Source of the DNA: an uncultured Collinsella sp.
GTDB lineage: Bacteria; Actinomycetota; Coriobacteriia; Coriobacteriales; Coriobacteriaceae
NCBI GenBank assembly: GCA_905194675.1
Contig: CAJJTG010000057.1
Location: 1-10,041, forward strand
Direction: 5' to 3'
DNA: 10,041 nucleotides
Part shown: one piece after another, positions 1 through 6,610 of the stretch
How the letters are laid out: the number at the start of each line of letters is the position of its first letter
How positions within the stretch are numbered: position 1 is the stretch's first letter
Translations under genes and position numbers: made by a program
Notes under the pieces: model-generated
What the model saw: only the letters and a program-made list of their open reading frames with translations
Databases searched by the model: none
Told to the model about the DNA's origin: nothing

Positions 1-2
1 CA

Positions 3-725
3 CTCGACATTGCCGAGCAAAATCCCGAACGCCCGGTCATCTTTATGGGTGTCGGCTTTGAGACCACAACGCCCACCATTGCCGCCGCTATCCTGGAGGC
101 CGACGCGCGCGGGCTCCAGAACTTCTCGGTCTACTGTGCTCACAAGACCACGCCGCCGGCTCTGCGTGCGATCTCCAACGACCCCGAGACGACCATCGAC
201 GGCTTTATCCTGCCTGGTCACGTCGCTACCATCACAGGCCTGGCACCCTTTGGGTTTTTGGTCGATGAGTTCGAGACCCCCGGCGTAGTCACCGGGTTTG
301 AGCCGGTCGATATCTTGCAGGGCATCTGCATGCTGGTCCAGATGATTGTCGAGCACAGGCCCGCAATCGACAACGCCTACCGCCGTGGCGTCAATGCAGA
401 CGGCAATCCCGTGGCGCGCCAGCTGGTCGAGCAGGTATTTGAACCGTGCGACACCACGTGGCGCGGGCTGGGACCGATTGCCAACTCGGGTCTTTCCATC
501 CGACCAGAATTCGCGCGTTTTGATGCCGGCGCCCGCTTTGACGTGCCCATTGAACCGGCGGTCGAGCCACGCGGATGCCGCTGCGGCGACGTGCTGCGCG
601 GTGCCATCACGCCGAGCGACTGCCCGTTGTTTGGCCGCACCTGCACGCCCGAACACCCCGTCGGCCCCTGCATGGTGAGCTCCGAAGGCAGCTGCGCGGC
701 GTACTTTAGATACCGCGACTATTAG
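3..725 (+). CDS. hypD: Hydrogenase maturation protein HypD (5' end outside window)
   Basis: HypD is the iron-sulfur scaffold that, with HypC and HypE, assembles the Fe(CN)2CO group of [NiFe]-hydrogenases in the cytoplasm. The open frame runs in from the window edge, giving 240 visible residues; the family is usually about 360-380 residues, so roughly the first third is missing. Visible hallmarks are GFETTTP near visible residues 17-23, PGHVATITG in the middle, and the cysteine-rich C-terminus GCRCGDVLRG, DCPLFGRTCTPEHPVGPCM and SSEGSCAAYFRY, which resembles the cluster-binding end of HypD. An internal ATG at 45 is not the start, because homology continues upstream of it. It ends with TAG, followed by a hairpin and then hypE on the same strand, the usual hyp neighbour. 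HypC probably lies upstream, outside the window. The family assignment is very secure. Confidence 0.96.
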   Translation, partial: LDIAEQNPERPVIFMGVGFETTTPTIAAAILEADARGLQNFSVYCAHKTTPPALRAISNDPETTIDGFILPGHVATITGLAPFGFLVDEFETPGVVTGFEPVDILQGICMLVQMIVEHRPAIDNAYRRGVNADGNPVARQLVEQVFEPCDTTWRGLGPIANSGLSIRPEFARFDAGARFDVPIEPAVEPRGCRCGDVLRGAITPSDCPLFGRTCTPEHPVGPCMVSSEGSCAAYFRYRDY

Positions 726-727
726 GT

Positions 728-751
728 TCCGCCGTTCTAACGAACGGCGGA
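728..751 (+). other. Hairpin between hypD and hypE
   Basis: A perfect 10-bp stem (728-737 with 742-751, TCCGCCGTTC pairing with GAACGGCGGA) has a TAAC loop. It begins two bases after the hypD stop codon. No T-tract follows, so it is not a classical intrinsic terminator. It could weaken read-through, act as an RNA processing or 3' stabilising structure, or be a T-less terminator. The pairing is directly visible; the role is inference. Confidence 0.55.
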
Positions 752-775
752 CCGGTCGACGCTGCGCCTCACCCA

Positions 776-781
776 TATAAT
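776..781 (+). promoter_or_regulatory. Candidate -10 box for hypE
   Basis: A consensus TATAAT lies 25 bases before the hypE start codon, just after the hypD/hypE hairpin in otherwise GC-rich sequence. No good -35 element sits 16-18 bases upstream (the region reads CGGTCG/GGTCGA). The predicted transcript would start near 788 and leave a leader of about 19 bases holding the ribosome binding site at 795-798. If real, hypE can be transcribed separately from hypD. A chance AT-rich match is the alternative. Confidence 0.4.
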
Positions 782-806
782 TCCACCCACGATTGGAGTT
801 TTCGAT

Positions 807-1841
807 ATGTCCCGTACTGCCACCGATAGCACTGTCCTGCTGGGCCACGGCTCCGGCGGCCAGATGATGAAGCGCATTATCGATGAGGTCTTTCTGGATG
901 CCTTTGGGTCGCCCGAGCTGCTTGCGGGCAACGATGCTGGTGTCGCCGCGCTGCCCGCAAGCGGGCGAATCGCCATGTCGACCGACAGCTTTGTGGTAAC
1001 GCCGCAGTTCTTCCCCGGCGGCAATATCGGCCGCCTCGCCGTATGCGGAACCGTCAACGACGTCGCGACCTCGGGCGCTAACGTGCGCTACCTCTCGTGC
1101 GGCTTTATCCTCGAAGAGGGCTATCCCATGGACAAGCTGCGCCAGATTGTGCAGACCATGGCCGAAACAGCACGCGAGGCGGGCGTGTCCATAATCACCG
1201 GCGACACCAAGGTGGTCGAGCGTGGAGGTGCCGACGGCGTCTACATCAATACCGCCGGCGTGGGCGAGGTGCCCGCAGGCGTGACGCTCAGCGGTGCCAA
1301 CTGCCGGCCCGGCGACGCCATCCTGGTATCGGGTACGCTAGGCGACCACGGCATCGCCATCATGAGCCAGCGCGAGGGCCTGGCGTTTTCGAGCACCATC
1401 GAAAGCGACGCCGCACCGCTCAATCATCTGATTGCCGACGTGCTCGCCGCCGCCCCCGACACCCGCTGCTTCCGCGACCCCACGCGCGGCGGTCTGGCAT
1501 CCACGCTCAACGAGTTTGCCCAGGCCAGCGGCGTTGCCATGGAGATCGACGAGGATGCTGTGCCCGTGCGCCCCGACGTGCAGGCGGCATGTGCGATGCT
1601 CGGCTACGATGTGCTGCAGGTAGCAAACGAGGGCAAGATGGTTGCCGTGGTGCCGGCCGAGCAGGCCGATGCCGCACTGACGGCCATGCGCGCCGCGCGC
1701 TACGGCGAAAACGCCGCGATTATCGGTCGCGTGCTGCCGCTTGCCGAGGGCGCCCGTCCCGCCGTGCGCGTGCGCACCGGCTGGGGCTCGACCCGTATCC
1801 TCGACATGCTCGTAGGAGAGCAGCTGCCGAGGATTTGCTAG
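807..1841 (+). CDS. hypE: Hydrogenase maturation protein HypE (carbamoyl dehydratase)
   Basis: HypE takes the carbamoyl group delivered by HypF onto its C-terminal cysteine and dehydrates it with ATP to a thiocyanate, the CN source for the hydrogenase iron. The 344-residue product is full length for the family. It belongs to the PurM/AIR-synthetase fold: N-terminal GHGSGGQMMKR at about residues 13-23, the ATP-binding segments STDSFVVTP and SIITGDTKVVERGG, then the AIRS C-terminal domain with RDPTRGGL near 223-230. The decisive mark is the C-terminal PRIC with the catalytic Cys344 as last residue. GGAG at 795-798 is eight bases before the ATG and fixes the start. It follows hypD by 81 bases. 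The last 19 codons, stop included, and the 3' flank recur 7088 bp downstream, where the sequence is no longer attached to a hypE gene. Confidence 0.97.
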   Translation: MSRTATDSTVLLGHGSGGQMMKRIIDEVFLDAFGSPELLAGNDAGVAALPASGRIAMSTDSFVVTPQFFPGGNIGRLAVCGTVNDVATSGANVRYLSCGFILEEGYPMDKLRQIVQTMAETAREAGVSIITGDTKVVERGGADGVYINTAGVGEVPAGVTLSGANCRPGDAILVSGTLGDHGIAIMSQREGLAFSSTIESDAAPLNHLIADVLAAAPDTRCFRDPTRGGLASTLNEFAQASGVAMEIDEDAVPVRPDVQAACAMLGYDVLQVANEGKMVAVVPAEQADAALTAMRAARYGENAAIIGRVLPLAEGARPAVRVRTGWGSTRILDMLVGEQLPRIC

Positions 1842-1872
1842 CGGGCGAGCGCCGGCCGGCGCGGCTTCGCTC
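1784..1872 (+). repeat. Direct repeat copy 1: hypE 3' end and flank
   Basis: This segment matches 8872-8960 in the same orientation. In the first 69 bases (1784-1852) I count five mismatches; in the next 20 (1853-1872) six, after which similarity ends. It covers the last 18 sense codons of hypE, the stop codon and the GC-rich sequence behind it. The two copies flank the PTS operon and its regulator, so they look like the boundary repeats of an inserted block. Alignment was done by eye. Confidence 0.85.
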
Positions 1873-2016
1873 CGCCACCAGGCCGTCGTCCCGCCCTGCC
1901 CGATCCGCTGCCACCCCAAGATTGAGCGAGCCAAATGTTCACCCTGGAAATGAGCGGGGCACACGTGCGGCAGAGAGCATGTAAATCGACGAATGCATTT
2001 CCCCCAAATATCAAAT

Positions 2017-2051
2017 AGCCCCGCGACCGGGCTGAAATCGGTCGCGGGGCT
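2017..2051. terminator. Bidirectional terminator between hypE and the convergent PTS-side gene
   Basis: A perfect 13-bp GC-rich stem (2017-2029 AGCCCCGCGACCG with 2039-2051 CGGTCGCGGGGCT) encloses a 9-base loop. On the plus strand it is followed by TTGCATTTT, on the minus strand by ATTTGATATTT, so both sides carry a modest T-rich tail. It lies between hypE (plus, ending 1841) and the membrane protein gene (minus, ending 2077) and probably ends both transcripts. Between hypE and this hairpin (1873-2016) I see no gene. Confidence 0.85.
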
Positions 2052-2076
2052 TTGCATTTTCAAGCTTTGCTGTTGT

Positions 2077-2517
2077 CTACGCTCTGAACTTTGGATACGT
2101 CAGCAGCATGAGCGCGACGCTCACGCCCAGCTGCATGAGAATCTGGCGCACGTCGCCGGCACCTCCTAACGCCGCGGCGCGAACCAGATTGGCGACGCCG
2201 AGTGGCATGCCGCCGCCAAACCAGAGCGAAAGACCTAGCAGCACCTTGTCACCCATATCAGGCTCAAAGGGCACCGAGGCCACCACCGCCCGATACGCTC
2301 GCACCTCAAGGAAGATCAACGCCACGATGAGCAGCAAGGTAACGAGCATCGACGCGATCGATGCAGAGGACGCCGCAGAGCCCGTAAGCTCGCCCACAGT
2401 CGCATCCATAAGTAGAACGCCCACCGCATAAATCAGTGACATGACCCCCAGGGTCGTAAGCGCCGAACGCGCCCCAACGCGCCCCGCGCCCCTAGCGCCA
2501 ACGTTTCTTGCCGTCAT
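2077..2517 (-). CDS. Small membrane protein of unknown function
   Basis: I do not recognise this 146-residue protein. It has a basic N-terminus (MTARNVGARGAGRVGARS), then hydrophobic stretches at about residues 20-38, 53-72 and 127-143 and a weaker one near 90-115, giving three or four probable membrane segments with a short polar loop around 73-90 containing FEPDMGDK. The same frame stays open upstream to 2703, but that extension would overlap the HPr gene in another frame. The ATG at 2517 has a strong AGGGAGG six bases upstream, so I place the start there. It is the last minus-strand gene before the convergent terminator, and a GC-rich hairpin separates it from the HPr gene, so it may be expressed only by read-through or from its own promoter. 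Nothing visible ties it to sugar uptake; it may be a passenger. Confidence 0.75.
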   Translation of the reverse strand: MTARNVGARGAGRVGARSALTTLGVMSLIYAVGVLLMDATVGELTGSAASSASIASMLVTLLLIVALIFLEVRAYRAVVASVPFEPDMGDKVLLGLSLWFGGGMPLGVANLVRAAALGGAGDVRQILMQLGVSVALMLLTYPKFRA

Positions 2518-2523
2518 CGTTAA

Positions 2524-2530
2524 CCTCCCT
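2524..2530 (-). promoter_or_regulatory. Shine-Dalgarno of the small membrane protein
   Basis: On the minus strand AGGGAGG stands six bases before the ATG at 2517. It decides in favour of the 146-residue form over the longer open frame starting at 2703, which would run through the HPr gene. Confidence 0.8.
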
Positions 2531-2538
2531 AAGCAAAG

Positions 2539-2564
2539 GGCCCGCCGGCGCGCACCGGCGGGCC
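2539..2564 (-). terminator. Terminator-like hairpin after the HPr gene
   Basis: A perfect 10-bp stem, GGCCCGCCGG (2539-2548) with CCGGCGGGCC (2555-2564), has a six-base loop. Read on the minus strand it is followed by CTTTGCTTAGGG, only a short T-rich tail. It lies 62 bases past the HPr stop codon and just before the Shine-Dalgarno of the next gene. It likely ends or attenuates most PTS operon transcription; partial read-through is possible because of the weak T-tract. Confidence 0.65.
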
Positions 2565-2626
2565 AATCTTTCTGGAGCCAGCCCACCTTGGGTGGCCCAA
2601 AGCGCATCGGCGCGGCTTTTGCCCGC

Positions 2627-2893
2627 CTACTCCCCGCAGCCACTCTCGACAAGCGCCACGAGGGCATCGACGGCGGCCGCCTCGTCGGCGCCGTCGGCCG
2701 CAATCACAATCTCGCAACCGCAGATCATCCCCAGGCTCATGACCATCAAGATAGACTTGGCGTCCTTGGCGTCTCCGCCCACCTTGCCAACGGTGATCGA
2801 GCTCTCGTACTTGCTTGCCTCCTGCACAAACAGCGACGCAGGACGCGCGTGGATACCGCTCGGATTCTTGACGACCGTCGTCTTGGAAACCAT
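2627..2893 (-). CDS. ptsH: HPr-family phosphocarrier protein
   Basis: This 88-residue protein is the normal length of HPr, the cytoplasmic carrier that takes phosphate from PEP via Enzyme I and passes it to IIA domains. The active-site motif GIHARPA places the phosphorylated His at residue 15, with the conserved Arg17. The regulatory serine region reads AKSILMVMSLG, with Ser47 in the place of the classical Ser46, so HPr kinase-type control is chemically possible. AAGGAG lies about six bases before the ATG and overlaps the end of the GH1 gene, whose stop is only nine bases upstream, indicating translational coupling. An HPr gene inside a sugar-specific PTS operon and without ptsI is unusual. 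It may be a dedicated paralog or the organism's general HPr; the window cannot tell. Confidence 0.93.
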   Translation of the reverse strand: MVSKTTVVKNPSGIHARPASLFVQEASKYESSITVGKVGGDAKDAKSILMVMSLGMICGCEIVIAADGADEAAAVDALVALVESGCGE

Positions 2894-2902
2894 CTCTGCT
2901 CC

Positions 2903-4441
2903 TTACTCCACCACGATGTTGTCGGTTGCGGTATCGGCACCATTGCTAGCGATAAGTTTCTTATAGTAGAAGAAGCTCTTCTTCTTACCGCGTTTGCCGG
3001 TGCCGTTGCCGTGGTCGTCCTGGTCGACCGAGATCTGGCCGTAGCGCTTGGTCATCTCGGAGGTGCCGGAGCTGATCAGGTCGATAGGGCCCCACCAGGC
3101 GTAACCAAAGACGTCGACACCGTCGAGAATCGCCTGGTGCATCTGCTCGACGTGCTCCTTCATATACTCGATGTGCGCGTCGTCGTCGCAGAAGCCGTTC
3201 TCATCGCGGTTCTCGGTCATGCCGTTACCATTCTCGGCGATGAAGATCGGTAGGTGGTAGCGATCGTAGATGTGGTTGAGCGTGATGCGGAATCCCACGG
3301 GATCGATCGGCCAGCCCCACTCGGTCATCTCGAGGTATTGGTTCTTGATCTCAGTAACCAGCTTGCCGCTCGGCTCGGGGGAAATTTTGCCCTTGTAGCG
3401 CATGATGTAGGTCATGTAGTAGCTGATGGAGATGTAGTCAACCACGCCGGCCTTGAGGGTTTCGAGGTCGCCGTCCTCCATCTTGATATCGACGCCGTAG
3501 TCGCGTAAGAAACGCTTCACGTAGTAGGGGTACTCGCCCTTGGCCTGGATATCGGTGAAGAACCAGTTGAAGTGGTCCTCAAAAAGCACCTGGAGCTGAT
3601 CCTCGGGCTTGGAGGTCTCAGCGTAGTTCTCAAGACGGCAGAGCATGTTGCCGATGTGAGCCTCGGGGTCAATCTCGCGCAGTTTGATAACCGCCTTGGC
3701 GGAAGCCACGAGCTGGTTGTGAGCGACCTGGAACTTCTCGGGCCAACGGCCGGCATAGGGGTTGGAGCCGTCTTCTTTCTCGTCCCAAATCACGCCGCAG
3801 CAGGTGCAGGGGTTGGCGTAGACGTGGTTGATTTCGTTGAAGGTCATCCAATACTTGACCTTGCCCTTGTAGCGGCGGAAAAGCGTCTCAGCATAGTGCT
3901 CAAAGGCGTCGACCACGTGACGGCTCGCAAAGCCGTTGTACTCCTCGGCCAGGTGAAGCGGCATATCAAAGTGGTTGAGGGTGACCATGGGCTCGATCCC
4001 GTGCTTATGGCACTCGTCAAAGACTTTATCGTAGAAGGCCAGACCCTCCTCGTTGGGCAGGGCGTCGTCGCCGTTGGGGAAGATACGGCTCCAGGAAATG
4101 CTCATGCGAAAGACGCCGAAGCCCATCTCGCCCAAAAGCGCAATGTCCTCCTTGTAGGTGTGGTAGAAGTCGATGCCGCGTCGTTTGGGAAAATCATAGG
4201 CCATCTCGTCTGCCTTGCGAGCTGCGAGTGACTGTCGCGTAACGGAGTTGAGCGGGCCGCCCTCGACGATGCCCTCGCGGGCGCAGGTCTCGCGGTCGAG
4301 CAGAATCACATAGTCGGAGACCGCAGGGCCGCGACCGCCCTCGTCCCATGCGCCCTCGATCTGGTTGGCAGCGGTAGCGCCGCCCCATAGAAAACCCTCG
4401 GGAAAAGTCTCACCAAAGTCATAGGTAGAAAGGTCGATCAT
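2903..4441 (-). CDS. 6-phospho-beta-glucosidase, glycoside hydrolase family 1
   Basis: The 512-residue cytoplasmic enzyme should hydrolyse 6-phospho-beta-glucosides (such as cellobiose-6-phosphate) made by the adjacent PTS into glucose-6-phosphate and glucose or an aglycone. GH1 signatures are complete: N-terminal FPEGFLWGGATAANQIEGAW (13-32), MSISWSRIFPNG (113-124), TLNHFDMP (154-161), acid/base Glu203 in TFNEIN, nucleophile Glu403 in IAENGNG. The late segment SSGTSEMTKRYG (457-468) has the Ser, Lys and Tyr pattern that binds the 6-phosphate in the phospho-glucosidase branch, which separates it from plain beta-glucosidases. The total is somewhat longer than the usual 460-480 because of an insertion near residues 46-85 and a C-terminal tail. 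A cysteine-rich CTCC lies at 212-215. A GAGGA sits about eight bases before the start. It follows the IIA gene by 72 bases. Phospho-beta-galactosidase activity is a less likely alternative. Confidence 0.95.
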   Translation of the reverse strand: MIDLSTYDFGETFPEGFLWGGATAANQIEGAWDEGGRGPAVSDYVILLDRETCAREGIVEGGPLNSVTRQSLAARKADEMAYDFPKRRGIDFYHTYKEDIALLGEMGFGVFRMSISWSRIFPNGDDALPNEEGLAFYDKVFDECHKHGIEPMVTLNHFDMPLHLAEEYNGFASRHVVDAFEHYAETLFRRYKGKVKYWMTFNEINHVYANPCTCCGVIWDEKEDGSNPYAGRWPEKFQVAHNQLVASAKAVIKLREIDPEAHIGNMLCRLENYAETSKPEDQLQVLFEDHFNWFFTDIQAKGEYPYYVKRFLRDYGVDIKMEDGDLETLKAGVVDYISISYYMTYIMRYKGKISPEPSGKLVTEIKNQYLEMTEWGWPIDPVGFRITLNHIYDRYHLPIFIAENGNGMTENRDENGFCDDDAHIEYMKEHVEQMHQAILDGVDVFGYAWWGPIDLISSGTSEMTKRYGQISVDQDDHGNGTGKRGKKKSFFYYKKLIASNGADTATDNIVVE

Positions 4442-4513
4442 GGTATGTCCTCATCTCTCTTGGTTGGGTTGGGGATGCGAGCCGCAGGGCGCGACCCGCA
4501 ATCGGGAGACGCG

Positions 4514-4840
4514 TTAGCGGGCGGTCAGCGCGCGCACTACGGGCATCATCTTCTTGGCCATGTGCAGCTCGGCGCTGATGGTCATAAGCGTATCCTGGGC
4601 GTGCACGAACAGCAGGGAGTACTCGACCTCCTCGCCGCCCGCCTGGCGCTGGATCATCTCGGTCTGCGCTTTGTGCGCCTCAAGGATCTTGGCATCAGCC
4701 TCGGCAAGATGCGCGTCTGCCGCATCGAAATCGAACTCCGCCAGGGCATCCATCGCCTTGTCGATGCAGGCGCGGCCGTCGCCAGCGTTGATGATGACGT
4801 TCATCGCGACCGCAGGAACGTTGATTGTCTCATCAGCCAT
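4514..4840 (-). CDS. PTS lactose/cellobiose-family EIIA component
   Basis: This soluble 108-residue protein accepts phosphate from phospho-HPr and passes it to the IIB protein. It matches the all-helical lactose/cellobiose IIA family in length and pattern: AMNVIINAGDGR (12-23), a mid-protein AH..QT segment with His56, and LLFVHAQDTLM (76-86), where His80 is the phosphorylated residue and Asp83 the metal-binding residue of the trimer. Two ATG codons are adjacent (4843 and 4840); GGAGG at 4846-4850 is two bases from the first and five from the second, so the second is preferred. The alternative adds a single Met. The gap after the IIC gene, about 96 bases with two hairpins, is the longest inside the operon. 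Confidence 0.94.
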   Translation of the reverse strand: MADETINVPAVAMNVIINAGDGRACIDKAMDALAEFDFDAADAHLAEADAKILEAHKAQTEMIQRQAGGEEVEYSLLFVHAQDTLMTISAELHMAKKMMPVVRALTAR

Positions 4841-4845
4841 CATGG

Positions 4846-4850
4846 CCTCC
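4846..4850 (-). promoter_or_regulatory. Shine-Dalgarno deciding the EIIA start
   Basis: GGAGG on the minus strand precedes two consecutive ATG codons. The spacing is two bases to 4843 and five to 4840, favouring initiation at 4840. Confidence 0.65.
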
Positions 4851-4859
4851 TATTCTTGG

Positions 4860-4927
4860 GTACCGGCCGCCTCCACGGCCGGTACTGAAACATCTGGTAG
4901 CAACTAGGCGACGAACTCTGAGTCGCC
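4860..4927 (-). other. Two tandem hairpins between EIIC and EIIA genes
   Basis: In transcript order the first is a 6-bp stem, GGCGAC with GTCGCC (4907-4912 and 4922-4927, loop of nine). The second is a perfect 10-bp stem, GTACCGGCCG with CGGCCGGTAC (4860-4869 and 4876-4885, loop of six). Neither is followed by a T-tract, so neither looks like a terminator. The second ends just before the EIIA ribosome binding site. Such structures often mark RNA processing or stability points that give unequal gene expression within an operon; that role is inferred. Confidence 0.6.
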
Positions 4928-4936
4928 CGTAGAGGT

Positions 4937-6256
4937 TTACTCGACAGCAGCTGCGGCAGCGGCCTTGGCGGCTTCCTTGGCAGCCTTCTTGGCCGCTTTC
5001 TTTGCAGCCTTCTCGGCAGCCTGCTCTTCCTCGATCTTGCACTGGTAGTTATCGGCAGCCTTAAAGAACGGGAACCACAGAATCGCGGCGATCAGCAGGT
5101 TGACGCAGACAAGTGCGATATTGCGCACGTCTCCGCCCGACATAAAGAACGCCGAGACCGCATTGGGCAGGAAGTTCATATCGAAATTCTCGACGTGCAG
5201 GCTCGCCCAGCCCATGCTCATCCAGAGGTAGGCGTTGGCAGACAGCAGGATAGACTGCAGCACCATGGGGATGAACATAAAGGGGTTGGCGACGATCGTG
5301 GAGAAGACCAGCGGCTCGTTAATGTTGAACAGCGACGGGATAATCGTTGCACGGCCGAGCGTCTTGTTCTTCTTGGACTTGGCAAAGAGCATGTAGAAGG
5401 CCAACGGAAGCGTTGCGCCCTCGCCGCCGATCATGATGTAGCGAGTAATGCCGTACGCGTTAATGTTAGTGGGAGCGAGGCCTGCGGCATAGGCGGCCAT
5501 GTTCTCGGCAAGAGCAGACTTTTGGATGGACTGCTGGATCGGCGAGAACACCCAGCCGGAGATGCCAAAGAAGTAGAAGGTGTCCATGACAAGCGGGATG
5601 GCGATGGTGCCGGGCAGCGTCTGGGCAAAGCCGGTAACGGGCGAAAGGATGATCGCGACCGCGCTAAAAACGTCGACCTGGAGCATGTTGGTAAAGAGCC
5701 AAGCCACAAAAAGCGACAGCAGCACCGCAATGATGTTATCGAACCAGTTCTTGACGAAGTCGGGCACGAGGCTGTCCTCGGAAAAGAACGTCATGCGCGC
5801 CATGCGCTTGTAGATAAAGCCAACGACAAATCCCACGACCATCGCGGTGAACATGCCACCCGCGCCAAACTTGGCCATCTGGAAGACATAGCCCTGATCG
5901 GTGATGGTGGGGTTCATGCACAGCATAAAAGCGCCTATACCGGTAAAACCGGCAATCATGCTGCGGTCTTTGCGATCTTCCTTGACCGCAACGTTATGCG
6001 GGATGATAAACGCCATGAACATGCCCACGAGGCCAAACGAGAACGTAGTGAGCGGCGACAGGTCGGGCAGGGCCGGGACAAAGCGACGGATAATGTTCCA
6101 CAGGCTCGGGATGGCCGAGACCATGGAGAAGGGGACGATGTAGAGAACTGCGTCGGAGATAACGCCAAACCAGTAGGTTGAGGTAAGCTTGTTCATCACG
6201 GGGACGACATGCTCGGTGATCCACGCCTGGATCGCTTCCATGAACTTTTGCAGCAT
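4937..6256 (-). CDS. PTS lactose/cellobiose-family EIIC membrane permease
   Basis: This 439-residue integral membrane protein should bind and translocate the beta-glucoside while IIB phosphorylates it. It has the alternating hydrophobic segments of the EIIC lactose/cellobiose family, starting around residues 30-50, 68-86, 101-115 and 133-150, and the motifs IIPHNVAV (84-91), GGEGATLPLAF (277-287) and FNINEPLVFS (310-319), which lie in the substrate-binding half. Length is normal for the family up to about residue 405. After that comes an unusual Lys/Ala-rich tail (about 407-439) ending in a run of alanines and VVE-like acidic end (AVE). AGGAGGGG precedes the ATG, and the IIB stop is only 11 bases upstream, so the two genes are translated together. 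Cellobiose or another beta-glucoside is inferred from the GH1 neighbour and operon order; lactose or chitobiose cannot be excluded by sequence alone. Confidence 0.95.
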   Translation of the reverse strand: MLQKFMEAIQAWITEHVVPVMNKLTSTYWFGVISDAVLYIVPFSMVSAIPSLWNIIRRFVPALPDLSPLTTFSFGLVGMFMAFIIPHNVAVKEDRKDRSMIAGFTGIGAFMLCMNPTITDQGYVFQMAKFGAGGMFTAMVVGFVVGFIYKRMARMTFFSEDSLVPDFVKNWFDNIIAVLLSLFVAWLFTNMLQVDVFSAVAIILSPVTGFAQTLPGTIAIPLVMDTFYFFGISGWVFSPIQQSIQKSALAENMAAYAAGLAPTNINAYGITRYIMIGGEGATLPLAFYMLFAKSKKNKTLGRATIIPSLFNINEPLVFSTIVANPFMFIPMVLQSILLSANAYLWMSMGWASLHVENFDMNFLPNAVSAFFMSGGDVRNIALVCVNLLIAAILWFPFFKAADNYQCKIEEEQAAEKAAKKAAKKAAKEAAKAAAAAAVE

Positions 6257-6267
6257 GTTGTCCCCTC

Positions 6268-6597
6268 CTAGTCTTCGTCAAGCAGGTCGTAGGCATCCTC
6301 GAGGATGCTCTCGCCGTCGAGCGCCGCGTAATAGTCGGGGTCGATGGCCATGACCTTCACGCCGTGAGATGCCACTTGAGACTGGATCTCGGGCACCTCG
6401 GAGGCGAAGTGCGGACCGAGCAGGAGGACGTCGATCTTGTCGGCGTAGTCCATAATCTCAGACTTACTGACTGCCTTGATGGTGCAGTCAAGACCCTTGG
6501 ACTTTGCGACCTTGCGCATGCCTGCCGCCATAAAGCCGGTCGAGGCACCGATGCCGCAAGCGAGGAGAATGCGAACGGTGCCGTTCTCATCTGCCAT
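6268..6597 (-). CDS. PTS lactose/cellobiose-family EIIB component
   Basis: The 109-residue cytoplasmic protein carries phosphate on a cysteine and donates it to the sugar held by EIIC. Near the N-terminus ILLACGIGASTGFMA (10-24) contains the active-site Cys14 and its phosphate loop; the fold continues with a beta strand IDVLLLGPHF (55-64) and another VKVMAID (80-86), typical of the lactose/cellobiose IIB family. Length agrees. The frame stays open upstream to 6762, but that stretch is regulatory DNA; the ATG at 6597 has AAAGGAG six bases before it and begins the conserved domain. It is the first gene of the minus-strand operon, divergent from the regulator at 6900. Confidence 0.94.
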   Translation of the reverse strand: MADENGTVRILLACGIGASTGFMAAGMRKVAKSKGLDCTIKAVSKSEIMDYADKIDVLLLGPHFASEVPEIQSQVASHGVKVMAIDPDYYAALDGESILEDAYDLLDED

Positions 6598-6603
6598 GGG
6601 GTA

Positions 6604-6610
6604 CTCCTTT
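6604..6610 (-). promoter_or_regulatory. Shine-Dalgarno deciding the EIIB start
   Basis: AAAGGAG on the minus strand, six bases before the ATG at 6597, fixes the 109-residue form of EIIB instead of the long open frame that would extend through the divergent promoter region. Confidence 0.75.

Noticed and set aside
1097..1984. Long plus-strand open frame overlapping hypE
   Set aside because: It is the out-of-frame shadow of hypE, very Arg/Ala-rich, and without a recognisable fold.
2518..2703. N-terminal extension of the small membrane protein to an ATG at 2703
   Set aside because: It overlaps the HPr gene in another frame and is low-complexity Arg/Pro-rich, while a strong Shine-Dalgarno supports the start at 2517.
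3572..4231. Plus-strand open frame opposite the 6-phospho-beta-glucosidase gene
   Set aside because: It is the complement of conserved GH1 codons, giving Val/Leu/Gly-rich nonsense.
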